This document shows positions 48,762 to 57,579 of a stretch of DNA of 64,000 nucleotides, piece after piece (position 1 is the stretch's first letter; every line of letters starts with the position of its first letter). The notes under the pieces were generated by a model. The model searched no databases and was not told where the DNA came from. It saw only the letters and a program-made list of their open reading frames with translations. The position numbers and the translations under genes were made by a program. The stretch spans positions 124,001-188,000 of the forward strand of contig CAWEIS010000001.1 of NCBI GenBank assembly GCA_963809205.1. The letters run 5' to 3'. Source of the DNA: DATLLN01 sp963809205 (GTDB lineage: Bacteria; Actinomycetota; Thermoleophilia; Gaiellales; JAICJC01).

Positions 48762-50654
48762 ATGGGTGGCGAGTCCGGTGACGTCCAGCGGGAGCTCGAG
48801 GCGCTGCGCGCCCGCGTGCGCGAGCTGGAGGCGACCGAGCAGCGGCTGCGCGATGTCTTCGAGACGCTCGAGCTGATCGTGATCGCGCTCGACCTGGACG
48901 CCGACATCACCTACGCCAACCCGTTCACGGAGCGGCTGTCCGGCTGGACGAACGAGGAGCTGCAGGGCAAGAACTGGTTCGACCAGTTCCGCAGCGGACG
49001 CGGATCGTTCGTGTCGCGCGTCCGCGACGGCGAGTTTCCCTCGCACGATCAGAGCACGATCGTCGTTCGCAACGGCGACCGCCACCAGGTGGACTGGTAC
49101 AACGTGCCCCTGCGCGACGGCAGCGGCGCAGTCACCGGCATCCTCGGGATCGGCCGGGACATGACGGCCGAGCGCGCCGCCCAGCGATCGCTGGAGGTCG
49201 CCGAGCGGCGGATGATGGACGTGCTGGAGACGGTTGACCTGATCGCGGGCCAGGTCGATCTGAACGGCCGCCTGACGTACGTCAACGAGTACCTGATCCG
49301 GCTCAGCGGCTGGACGCGCGACGAGCTGATCGGCCGGCCATACGTCGAGGCGTTCGGCAGCGGCGACGACGAGTTCATGAAGCAGGTGCGGCAGGGGACG
49401 TTCCCGCCGCACGACCGTGGCGCGATCGTCCTCCGCTCCGGCGAGCGGCGCGAGATCGAGTGGGCGAACGTCGGGCTGTACGACAACCAGGGCGTGCTCA
49501 CCGGCGTGGTCGGCATCGGCCGCGACGTCACCGACCAGCTGAGGGCCGAGCGCGAGGCGCACCAGCTCGTGGCGGAGCACGAGGCGCTGGAGCGGGTGGC
49601 GACGGCCGTCGCCCGCGGGCTGGACAGCGACGTGGTGTTCCGGATGGTCGCCGAGGAGGCCGGACGCCTGGTCGGGGCCGACGGCTGCACGCTGCTGCGG
49701 TTCGAGCCGGGCGAGCAGGCGATGATCGTCGCCAACTGGGGCGACGTCGCCGCCGCCGAGGTGCGTCCGCAGGGCGCGCTGGTGCCGATCGATGCGGGCC
49801 CTGCGATGGCGGCCGCGCTGACCAGCGGCCGTCCCGAGCGCTCCGACGAGCGGGGGATCGGCGGCCCCATCCAGGAGGCCGTCGCGGCGCCGATCCTCGT
49901 TACGGGCAACATCTGGGGCACGCTGGTCGCCTGGCGGCTGGGCGAGGACCGGCTGACGCCCGACACCGAGCGGCGGCTGGGCGCCTTCGCGTCGCTGGCC
50001 GGCACGGCCGTGTCGAACGCCGACGCTCGCACGGCGCTGGCGGCGTCGCGCAAGCGCATCATGGCGGCCGGCGACGAGGCCCGGCGGCGGCTCGAGCGGA
50101 ACCTCCACGACGGGGCGCAGCAGCGCTTCGTGTCGCTGTCGCTGGCGCTGCGGATGACGCTCGCCCAGCTCCACCGTGACCCGGACGGCGCGGAGGTCCA
50201 GCTGCGCGCCGCCCTCGAGGAGCTGACGATGGGCCTGGAGGAGCTGCGGGAGCTGGCGCGGGGCATCCATCCGGCGGTGCTCACCGACCGCGGGCTGCAG
50301 GCGGCGGTGGAGAGCCTGGCGGCGCGGGCGCCCCTGCCGGTCGAGGTCGAGCTGCGGCTCCCGGAGCGGCTGTCGCCGGATGTCGAGGCGGCCGCCTACT
50401 ACGTCGTCTCGGAGTCGCTGACGAACGTCGTGCGCTACGCCGAGGCGCGCAGCGCGGCGATCACCGCATGCGTGGACGGCGGGGTCGTGCTGGTCGAGGT
50501 GACGGACGACGGCCGCGGCGGCGCCCTGCCCAGCGAGGGCTCCGGCCTGCACGGCCTCGCCGACCGCGTCGACGCCGTCGGCGGACGGCTGGAGCTGACC
50601 AGCCCGCCGGGCGGCGGCACGCGCGTGATCGCCCGGCTGCCCTACGTGACCTAG
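48762..50654 (+). CDS. PAS-PAS-GAF histidine kinase, NarL type
   Basis: 630 residues, no membrane segment; coiled-coil start. Two PAS domains (about 25-150 and 155-280; both with DITYANPF/RLTYVNEY openings), a GAF domain (about 290-430), HisKA_3 helix with His449 in RNLHDGAQQR, and a HATPase domain (SLTNVVRYAEAR N box, DDGRGG, GLHGLADRVDAVGG). It converges with the NarL regulator at 50.66 kb and is its most likely partner, though the second kinase upstream of the regulator is operon-linked. Confidence 0.9.
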   Translation: MGGESGDVQRELEALRARVRELEATEQRLRDVFETLELIVIALDLDADITYANPFTERLSGWTNEELQGKNWFDQFRSGRGSFVSRVRDGEFPSHDQSTIVVRNGDRHQVDWYNVPLRDGSGAVTGILGIGRDMTAERAAQRSLEVAERRMMDVLETVDLIAGQVDLNGRLTYVNEYLIRLSGWTRDELIGRPYVEAFGSGDDEFMKQVRQGTFPPHDRGAIVLRSGERREIEWANVGLYDNQGVLTGVVGIGRDVTDQLRAEREAHQLVAEHEALERVATAVARGLDSDVVFRMVAEEAGRLVGADGCTLLRFEPGEQAMIVANWGDVAAAEVRPQGALVPIDAGPAMAAALTSGRPERSDERGIGGPIQEAVAAPILVTGNIWGTLVAWRLGEDRLTPDTERRLGAFASLAGTAVSNADARTALAASRKRIMAAGDEARRRLERNLHDGAQQRFVSLSLALRMTLAQLHRDPDGAEVQLRAALEELTMGLEELRELARGIHPAVLTDRGLQAAVESLAARAPLPVEVELRLPERLSPDVEAAAYYVVSESLTNVVRYAEARSAAITACVDGGVVLVEVTDDGRGGALPSEGSGLHGLADRVDAVGGRLELTSPPGGGTRVIARLPYVT

Positions 50655-50656
50655 TC

Positions 50657-51313
50657 CTACGGCTCGATCAGCCCGACGCGGATCGCGTAGCGGGTGAGCT
50701 CGACGCGGTTTCGCAGCTCGAGCTTGTCCAGCAGGTTCTCGCGGTGCCGCTCGACGGTGCGCGGGCTGATCACCAGCTGCTCGGCGATCTCGCGGGCGGT
50801 GTGCCCCTCGGCGATCAGGCGCAGGATCTGGGCCTCGCGGCGGGTCAGCCGGCTGACGTCGGCCGCGTCCTCGGCGCTGACGGCATGGCTGAGCAGCAGA
50901 TGCTCGGTCTGGGGGTAGACGAACGACTCGCCGCGCATGGTCGAGCGGCACGCCCGTATCAGGTCGTTGTCCGCCTGGGACTTGAGCACGTAGCCGCCGG
51001 CACCAAGGCGGAGCGCCTCCAGGAAGTACTGCTCGTTGTCGTGCATCGAGAGCATCAGGATCTTCATGTCCGGCTGCGCCTCGCGGAGCACCCGGGCCGC
51101 CTCCAGACCGCCCATCCTGGGCATCGAGATGTCCAGGATCGCGAGGTCGACGTCGCCCCTCCCGGCGCGGTCGACGGCCTCGACTCCGTCGCCCACCTCG
51201 GCGACGACGACCAGGTCGGGTGCCGACTCGAGCACCAGGCGCAGACCGCGGCGGACGACGGCGTGATCGTCTGCCAGCAGCACCCGGATCGGGCTGGCGG
51301 CGTTGCCTGTCAC
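50657..51313 (-). CDS. NarL/FixJ-family response regulator
   Basis: 218 residues from GTG 51313. Receiver domain with acid pocket ADDH and phospho-acceptor Asp61 in AILDISMPRMGG, switch residues ILMLSM and KSQ; C-terminal LuxR-type HTH (LTRREAQILRLIAEGHTAREIAEQLVISPRTVERHRENLLDKL). It follows the minus-strand kinase with the GTGA motif in a different frame, and is flanked by two kinases. Confidence 0.93.
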   Translation of the reverse strand: MTGNAASPIRVLLADDHAVVRRGLRLVLESAPDLVVVAEVGDGVEAVDRAGRGDVDLAILDISMPRMGGLEAARVLREAQPDMKILMLSMHDNEQYFLEALRLGAGGYVLKSQADNDLIRACRSTMRGESFVYPQTEHLLLSHAVSAEDAADVSRLTRREAQILRLIAEGHTAREIAEQLVISPRTVERHRENLLDKLELRNRVELTRYAIRVGLIEP

Positions 51314-52391
51314 CCGGGGCTCCGTCCACCGGCGGCAGGCGGAGGGTGACGGCGCCGCCGCCGTTCTGCACGCCGCCCACCGTCAGGCGGCCGCCGATCG
51401 CCAGCGCCCGCTCGCGCATCCCGCGGATGCCGCCGCCGCCAATCGGCGCCTCGAAGCCACAGCCGTCGTCCACGACCTGCAGGACGAGCCCGGCCGGTTC
51501 CGCCGTCAGGGTGACGTCGACGCGGGTGCCACCGGAGTGGCGCACGGCGTTGGTGATCGACTCCTGGGCGATCCGGTAGATCGCCAGCTCGGTGTCGTGG
51601 TCGATCTGCGGCAGCGTCCCGGCGACGCCGTCGAACTCGATGTCGAACCCCGTACGGCGCGTGATGTCGGCGCACAGCGCGGCGATCGCGCTGGACAGTC
51701 CGAGGTCGTCGAGCGCCACCGGGCGCAGCTGGTGGCTGATCCGCCGCAAATCCTCGAGGCTCTCGCGCGCCAGCTCCTGCGCGTCGGCCAGCGTCTCGGC
51801 CTCCTCCGGCGTGACCCGGGTCTGCACCCGCTTCAGCTCGAGCACGACAGCGGTCAGATCCTGCCCGATCTGGTCATGCAGCTCCTGCGCGATCCGCCGG
51901 CGCTCCGCCTCCTGTGCGAACAGCACGCGGCGGGTGCTCGACCGCCGCTCCGCCTCGAGCCGGTCGAGCGCCGTGTTGAACGCCTCGATCACGGTGGCGA
52001 CCTCGGCGGTGCCGCTGCGTTCGAGCCGCTCGCCGGGATCGAGCACATCGACCGTCCCCATCTGATCGGCGAGGCGGCGAAGCGGCGTCAGGCTGAAGCG
52101 GAGCAGCGCGGCGTTGGCGACCAGCATCACGGCCAGCCCGGCCGACAGCACCAGCAGCTGGTCGGTCGTCGTCGGACTGCTCACCGTGATCGGGGTCAGC
52201 ACGAGCAGGGCGAAGGCGATCAGCAGGATCACGCCGTTCACCGCGAAGACCCGCCAGAACAGGCCGAACTGATGCGATGGGGCAGTCACAGGGCGGCGAG
52301 CCAGTCTACCGGCGGCGGTGCGCAGGTTGGTCTGAAACACCCACGTTCGGGGGCCGTCTGCCGTGTCATGCTGCCTGGTGGACGTCGTCAT
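51310..52391 (-). CDS. Membrane histidine kinase, NarL type (stop codon out of frame)
   Basis: About 360 residues to the expected end. Two membrane helices (about 43-65 and 77-97), HAMP, HisKA_3 with His172 in AQELHDQIGQ, and HATPase (ESITNAVRHSGG, DDGCGFE, GIRGMRERALAIGG). The conserved domain ends at GGAVTLRLP. The TGA that would give the usual GTGA overlap with the response regulator (51312-51310) is one base out of frame; one extra base in the CCCC run about 51316-51320 restores it. As written, the frame stays open to 48549. See findings. Confidence 0.85.
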
Positions 52392-52506
52392 GCGTACTCG
52401 GGAAAACGATCAGCAACCGACGCTCGGACATGCCGCCGCGGTGGTCGCGGTGACCGTGCTCGCGACGGTGGCAATCCTCGCGATCGCACTGCTCGCGACA
52501 CGGTAG
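52390..52506 (+). CDS. 38-residue membrane peptide
   Basis: MRTRENDQQPTLGHAAAVVA then a hydrophobic stretch (VTVLATVAILAIALLA) and a terminal TR. One predicted membrane helix with a polar N-terminus. Its ATG and the divergent kinase ATG share the palindrome CATG. No ribosome site can fit upstream except on the kinase side; a leaderless transcript would be required. Weak but protein-like. Confidence 0.35.
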   Translation: MRTRENDQQPTLGHAAAVVAVTVLATVAILAIALLATR

Positions 52507-52615
52507 TTGCACCCGGTTGCGGGCACGTGGGTGTCGTCACCCAACTTTGTGACACGGGGCTTCCGGCCCCTCCGGGCGTGGGTATTCTCGGCTCGAGTTC
52601 CCGACAGGAGGGCTG

Positions 52616-52852
52616 ATGGACACGGTCACCGAAGGCATCGAGGAAGCACGTCGGCTGCTCAGCGAAGGCCAGGACAAGAAGGCCGCCGACCAGCTCGTCC
52701 AGGCCGCCGCGGTCTGCCGCGATCCGGCGCAGGCCGCCATGATCAAGTCGCTCGCGCTTCAGGGGCGCGAGCGGGCCGGCCGGTTCCGGAAAGCGCAGTG
52801 GGACGAGGCCATCCGCGTCGCCGAGCTCCGGTCGGAGTCGGTGACGACGTAG
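52616..52852 (+). CDS. Small helical protein (TPR-like)
   Basis: 78 residues from ATG 52616 with GGAGGG 4 nt upstream. All-helical: TEGIEEARRLLSEGQDKKAADQLVQAAAVCRDPAQAAMIKSLALQGRERAG, a pattern close to one tetratricopeptide-like hairpin. Single gene ended by palindromic sequence. Function unknown. Confidence 0.7.
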   Translation: MDTVTEGIEEARRLLSEGQDKKAADQLVQAAAVCRDPAQAAMIKSLALQGRERAGRFRKAQWDEAIRVAELRSESVTT

Positions 52853-52868
52853 CGCGAGCACCTCTGGA

Positions 52869-52892
52869 TTCGGGGCACCCGGGTGCCCCGAA
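52869..52892. terminator. Perfect 24-bp palindrome after the TPR-like gene
   Basis: TTCGGGGCACCC followed immediately by its reverse complement. As a hairpin the loop is CCGG. It lies 17 nt after the stop and before the convergent flippase-like gene; likely a bidirectional terminator, or a protein-binding palindrome. Confidence 0.55.
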
Positions 52893-52930
52893 CGGCGACA
52901 TGGGCTCCTGACCCCCATCGTCGCACCAAA

Positions 52931-52966
52931 TCCCCGGCCGCCGGCCCCGCGCTGTGCGGCCGGGGA
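52931..52966 (-). terminator. GC hairpin downstream of the 731-residue gene
   Basis: Arms TCCCCGGCCG (52931-52940) and CGGCCGGGGA (52957-52966), 16 bp past the minus-strand stop codon. Convergent position supports termination of the minus-strand transcript. Confidence 0.6.
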
Positions 52967-52981
52967 TCTCGCGCGTGGTGC

Positions 52982-55177
52982 TCAGATGTACGACTTGCGC
53001 TGAAGCCAGCGCATCGACATCGACCCCCAGATCGGCGGGAGGAAGTACGTGCAGATCCGGTGGGTGATGGCGATCGCGAATGCCGTCGAGTCGTCGACGC
53101 CGACGGCGACCAGCGCGGCCGTCAGACCTGCCTCCGCCGCCCCGACGCCGCCGGGCACCGGGATCAGTCCGGCGAACACAGAGACGCCGGTGTTGATCAG
53201 CAGCACCTCGCCCAGCGAAAGGTGAACGCCATATGCCTGCGCTGCCGCACCCAGCGTGAGCGCGTAGAGCAGCTGCGTCGCGACGTTGCCGCCGAACAGT
53301 TCGACCCGCTTCCGGCGGTTGCGAGCGACCTGCCAGAGGCTTCCCAGGGCAGAGCGCAGCCCGGGCATGACCCTGGCGTGGACGGCGGGCACGAAGGCGA
53401 CGACTGCCACCGCGATCCCCACCACGGCGGCGATCAGTCCCAGCGTGCCGGTGGAGGGAGCACCGATGTCGATCCTGCTCGTATCGATCGCGATATCCAC
53501 GAACGGCAGCGTGACGATGACGAGCAGGATCTGGATGATGGTCTCGGAGGCGCCGTCGACCGCACCCGAGGCCACCGCCTGCGAGGTGGGGACTCCCATC
53601 CGCTGCAGGAAGCGGATGTTGATGGCGACGCGCCCGGTGGAGCCGGGCATGGTCAGGTTGACGAACTTGATCGCCGACTCGAGGGCGACGCACGGACCGA
53701 GCGGCAGCGGCGCGAGCACGGCTCCGCGGAATGACAGCGCGTCGGTGATGAACGTCAGCTGGGCGAGGACGACTCCGACCGCGACCCAGGCGAAATCCGC
53801 GTTGCTCAGTTCGTCCACGATCGTGCCGAACCCGATCTGGGCGAGCTGCTTGATGATCAGGTAGGCGGCCAGCGCCACCAGCGCGGTGACCAGGAAGTCG
53901 GCGGGCCGGACCCGCCGAAGCTCGGCGATCTGCGGCTCCTCGGCGCCGGTCGTCTGCACGATCTCGGCGCGGAGCTCCTTCAGCGCGATGTCGTGCTTGC
54001 GGGCGAGGTCTCGCACATGTGGTGTCAGCGCGGCGGGCTGTAGGTAGGGGAGGGCAGCTTCGATCGCCTCGTTCCCCACGCCGTCGAGCGCGGCGCGAAG
54101 CGCCCGCTCCGAGCCCACGAGCACCGCGCACGAGACCAACAGCTCGGCGGTGTCCACGTCGATCGCCGGCTGCGGTGCACCGAGCGTTGCCGATGCCCAG
54201 CTCCGCACCACTGCGTCGTCGCCGACGACGATCACGTTTGCGGCGTTCAGCCGGCCGTGGGCGATCCCGGCGGCGCGCAGCTCGCCGACCTGGCGCCAGA
54301 GCTGCCCGAGCAGCGCGTCGCTCACCGTGTCCGGCGGCCGATCCTCGAGCGCCCGGACGTCGGGCTCGCGCGTGACGATCAGCGCGTCGCCGTCCGTGCT
54401 CAGGGCGGCGGTGACGACTCGCGGCGTCGCGACTCCGGCCTGCGCGGCCATCAGGGTGGCCAGTGCCTCATGCTCGACCTGTTCCAGCCGGCCCACCGGC
54501 GCGCTGCGTGGCGGGTCGCGGAAGGCGAGCGAGCGGTATCGCCGCGTCCACCGCTGGGTGTCCTGTGCATCCCGGCCGAGGACGCGTACCTTCAGCGGAT
54601 CGCCGGACTCGGACGAGCCGACGTACTCCGTCGAGCCGATTCGCTGGCGCGCCGCGATCCGGAGCTCGCGAACGCCGACGCCCAGCTCGACCAGCGCCCG
54701 GCGCACGGCGTCCGCGGTCGGCACCCCTTCGGACGAGCCGAACGCGACGCGGACGAGAATGCCGGCCGTCAGGCCGAGCGCGATGCTGCCAAGGGCACTC
54801 GACGGAAGCGCCGCGCCGATCACCACGGCGCCCAGCCCGGCGAGCGCCGACAGGCAGGCAACCAGCTTCCGTGCCGGTGCGACGAGCTCGGGACCGGCGA
54901 CCGTGAACACCGCGACCACGACCGCGACTCTCAGCTCTGGGAACCCCCAGTTGGAGAACACGCCGGTCTCGACCGCGACCCAGTCCGAGTCGACGACGCG
55001 GCTGAGAACGGAGCCGAGGACGCCGACGACCAGCACGACTGCGACAAGGTCACGGGCGAGCGCCCATCGCCGGTGCCACACGACGTCGACGACGACCACC
55101 GCAGCCGTGATCAGCGTCGCGGAGAAGACGACTCGCCAGAACGCCGACGCCCAGTCCAGGAGCTCGCTCAGCGCCAC
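52982..55177 (-). CDS. Fused kinase-like/MprF-like membrane protein
   Basis: 731 residues from GTG 55177. N-terminal part (about 15-150) has several membrane helices; about 150-345 is a degraded kinase-like domain (LATLMAAQAGVATPRVVTAAL, a HGRLNAANVIV catalytic-loop remnant lacking the usual Asp, then VRSWASATLG); about 395-725 is a lysylphosphatidylglycerol synthase transmembrane (UPF0104/flippase) domain with TMPGSTGRVAINIRFLQR and LIPVPGGVGAAEAGLTAAL. A lipid-transport role is inferred from the C-terminal domain; the kinase part probably binds rather than phosphorylates. Confidence 0.82.
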   Translation of the reverse strand: MALSELLDWASAFWRVVFSATLITAAVVVVDVVWHRRWALARDLVAVVLVVGVLGSVLSRVVDSDWVAVETGVFSNWGFPELRVAVVVAVFTVAGPELVAPARKLVACLSALAGLGAVVIGAALPSSALGSIALGLTAGILVRVAFGSSEGVPTADAVRRALVELGVGVRELRIAARQRIGSTEYVGSSESGDPLKVRVLGRDAQDTQRWTRRYRSLAFRDPPRSAPVGRLEQVEHEALATLMAAQAGVATPRVVTAALSTDGDALIVTREPDVRALEDRPPDTVSDALLGQLWRQVGELRAAGIAHGRLNAANVIVVGDDAVVRSWASATLGAPQPAIDVDTAELLVSCAVLVGSERALRAALDGVGNEAIEAALPYLQPAALTPHVRDLARKHDIALKELRAEIVQTTGAEEPQIAELRRVRPADFLVTALVALAAYLIIKQLAQIGFGTIVDELSNADFAWVAVGVVLAQLTFITDALSFRGAVLAPLPLGPCVALESAIKFVNLTMPGSTGRVAINIRFLQRMGVPTSQAVASGAVDGASETIIQILLVIVTLPFVDIAIDTSRIDIGAPSTGTLGLIAAVVGIAVAVVAFVPAVHARVMPGLRSALGSLWQVARNRRKRVELFGGNVATQLLYALTLGAAAQAYGVHLSLGEVLLINTGVSVFAGLIPVPGGVGAAEAGLTAALVAVGVDDSTAFAIAITHRICTYFLPPIWGSMSMRWLQRKSYI

Positions 55178-55195
55178 CGCCGTGCGGGCGTCCGC

Positions 55196-55366
55196 TTAGG
55201 GTGCCGAGGACGCCACCAGTGCGATCAGAGCGGTCGTGACCGCGAGGGCCGCGAGAAGGATCGCGTCGATGGCGCGACGGTTCCGGCGGGCCGGGTCTGC
55301 GTCGACCAGCAGCGTAAAGCTCGTGGTCTGACTCGCAGATGGCACAGCCTCAGTCGGCACGCTCAC
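55196..55366 (-). CDS. Small tail-anchored protein
   Basis: 56 residues from GTG 55366 (TTG 55423 is a longer option). A polar N-terminus (SVPTEAVPSASQTTSFTLLVDADPARRNRR) and one C-terminal membrane helix (AIDAILLAALAVTTALIALVA). It lies 18 nt upstream of the fused kinase/flippase gene on the same strand. Function unknown. Confidence 0.5.
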   Translation of the reverse strand: MSVPTEAVPSASQTTSFTLLVDADPARRNRRAIDAILLAALAVTTALIALVASSAP

Positions 55367-55509
55367 CCTTCCGCCTCGAGCGATGGCGTCGTCTGATGTG
55401 ACAAGCGTCCGGGCCTGGTGCAACGCTATCAGCTACGACCCGGGTTGCTTCGCATCCGCCCGGTCTGTGAGACTCCGCCTCCACACCTCGTACCCCATGG
55501 AGCGGCCTG

Positions 55510-57579
55510 ATGCGTGAGTCACGATTCGATGTCCTGTTCGAGCCGGTGCAGCTGGGACCGGTGACGGCACGGAACCGGTTCTTCCAGGTGCCGCACTGCA
55601 ACGGGATGGGGCATCACCACCCGACCGCGCACGCCGAGATGCGGGGCGTCAAGGCGGAGGGCGGCTGGGCCGTCGTCTGCACGGAGGAGGTGGAGTTCCA
55701 CCACACCAGCGAGGTCGCGCCCTACGTCGAGGGCCGCATCTGGGACGACGCCGACATCCCGATGCACGCCCGGCTGGTCGAGCGGGTGCACGAGCACGGA
55801 TCGCTGGCTGGGATCGAGCTCGCGTACTCGGGGATGATCGCGTCCAACCTGTACAGCCGCGAGTCGCCGATGGGCCCCGCGCACCTCGCGGTTCAGGGCA
55901 CCGATCCCGTGCAGGCCCGGCGCATGGACCGGCGCGACATCGACGATCTGCGGCGCTGGCACCGGCAGGGGGTCGACCGCTCGCTGCGGGCCGGCTACGA
56001 CCTGGTCTACGTCTACGCGGGGCACGGGCTGACCGTGATCCAGCACTTCCTCTCGCGCCGCTACAACGACCGCACCGACGGGTACGGGGGGAGCATCGCG
56101 AACCGCGCGCGGCTGCTGCGAGAGATCCTCGAGGACACGCTGGAGGAGGTGGACGGCCGCGCCGCGGTCGCCTGCCGGATCTGCGTCGACGAGCTGATCG
56201 GCTCCGCCGGCCTCGAGCGCGGCGAGATCGAGGAGGTGCTCGGCATCGTCGGCGAGCTGCCCGACGTGTGGGACTTCATGGTCGGGGACTGGGACTTCGA
56301 CTCGATCACGTCGCGATTCGCGGAGGAGGGCGCTCAGGAGCGCTACGTCCGCGATCTCAAGCGGCTGACCACCAAGCCGGTGGTCGGCGTCGGTCGCTTC
56401 ACCTCGGCCGACACGATGGTGCGGATGATCCGCGACGGCGTGCTCGACATGATCGGCTCCGCCCGCCCATCGATCGCCGACCCGTTCCTCCCGAGGAAGA
56501 TCGAGGAGGGGCGCTGGGAGGACATCCGCGAGTGCATCGGCTGCAACATCTGCGTCACCGGCGACTTCACGATCACCCCGCTGCGCTGCACGCAGAACCC
56601 GAGCATGGGCGAGGAGTGGCGGCGCGGCTGGCATCCCGAGCGGATCCGCGCCAAGGGCAGCGAGTCGCGGCTGCTGGTGGTCGGCGCCGGGCCATCCGGC
56701 CTGGAGGCGGCGCACTGGCTCGGCAAGCGCGGCTACGACGTGGTGCTGGCCGAGGCAACGGGCGGGCTGGGTGGCCGGGTCGCGCTGGAGTCGCGACTCC
56801 CCGGGCTGTCGGCGTGGATCCGCGTGCTCGACTATCGCAAGTCGCAGCTGGAGCGGCTGGGCAACGTCGAGCAGGCGTTCGACAGCGAGCTGACCGCCGA
56901 CGAGATCGCGTCCTACGAGTTCGACCACGTGGCCCTGGCCACCGGCGCGCGCTGGCGGGCCGACGGCGTCGGGCGCTGGCACACCAGCCCGATCGAGATC
57001 GACGCCGGCATGCCGGTGCTCACCCCCGACGACCTGATGGCCGGGCGCATGCCGGCCGGGGAGCGCGTCGTCCTGTTCGACGACGACCACTACTACATGG
57101 GCGGCGTCCTTGCCGAGCTGCTCGCGGCGGCGGGGCACGCCGTGACGCTGGTGACGCCGGAGGCCCGGGTGTCGGACTGGACCCAGGCGACGATGGAGCA
57201 GCACAGGATCCAGAAGGCGCTGCTCGAGGCCGAGGTCACGGTGATGACGACGCACACGCTGGTGTCGGCCGCGGCGGGCTCGGCGACCGTTGCCTGCGCG
57301 TATACCGAGCAGGAGCAGCAGCTGCCCTGCGACTCCCTGGTGCTGGTCACGTCGCGGCTGCCGAACGACGCGCTGCTCGAGCCGCTGCGCGTCGCCGGCG
57401 TCGCGGTGCGGGCGATCGGCGATGCGCTGAGCCCGGGCACGATCGCGGCGGCTGTGTGGGACGGCCGGCGCTTCGCCGAGGAGCTCGACGACCCGGCCGC
57501 GGACGACCGCGACCGCCCGCCGTTCCTGCGCGAGGTCGTCCAGCTGGCCCCGGACGAGGCCGCCGTCGCGTCCGGATGA
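55510..57579 (+). CDS. Trimethylamine dehydrogenase-like flavo-iron-sulfur oxidoreductase
   Basis: 689 residues. N-terminal OYE-like barrel: FDVLFEPVQLGPVTARNRFFQVPHCNGMG aligns without gaps with bacterial trimethylamine dehydrogenase, and Cys30 (the 6-S-cysteinyl-FMN residue) is present. The 4Fe-4S cysteines are Cys342, 345, 348 and 360 in CIGCNICVTGDFTITPLRC; the ADP/FAD domains follow (LLVVGAGPSGLEAAHWL, and GRRFAEELD end). In the substrate bowl, Tyr60 is Glu and the Trp264 region differs, while RRGWHPE (Trp355) is kept, so a different amine is likely. Heads a four-gene operon. Confidence 0.85.
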   Translation: MRESRFDVLFEPVQLGPVTARNRFFQVPHCNGMGHHHPTAHAEMRGVKAEGGWAVVCTEEVEFHHTSEVAPYVEGRIWDDADIPMHARLVERVHEHGSLAGIELAYSGMIASNLYSRESPMGPAHLAVQGTDPVQARRMDRRDIDDLRRWHRQGVDRSLRAGYDLVYVYAGHGLTVIQHFLSRRYNDRTDGYGGSIANRARLLREILEDTLEEVDGRAAVACRICVDELIGSAGLERGEIEEVLGIVGELPDVWDFMVGDWDFDSITSRFAEEGAQERYVRDLKRLTTKPVVGVGRFTSADTMVRMIRDGVLDMIGSARPSIADPFLPRKIEEGRWEDIRECIGCNICVTGDFTITPLRCTQNPSMGEEWRRGWHPERIRAKGSESRLLVVGAGPSGLEAAHWLGKRGYDVVLAEATGGLGGRVALESRLPGLSAWIRVLDYRKSQLERLGNVEQAFDSELTADEIASYEFDHVALATGARWRADGVGRWHTSPIEIDAGMPVLTPDDLMAGRMPAGERVVLFDDDHYYMGGVLAELLAAAGHAVTLVTPEARVSDWTQATMEQHRIQKALLEAEVTVMTTHTLVSAAAGSATVACAYTEQEQQLPCDSLVLVTSRLPNDALLEPLRVAGVAVRAIGDALSPGTIAAAVWDGRRFAEELDDPAADDRDRPPFLREVVQLAPDEAAVASG

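Noticed and set aside
48549..51309. C-terminal extension of the kinase through the response regulator
   Set aside because: Translated tail is Arg/Pro-rich and antisense to real genes; a frame error is more likely.
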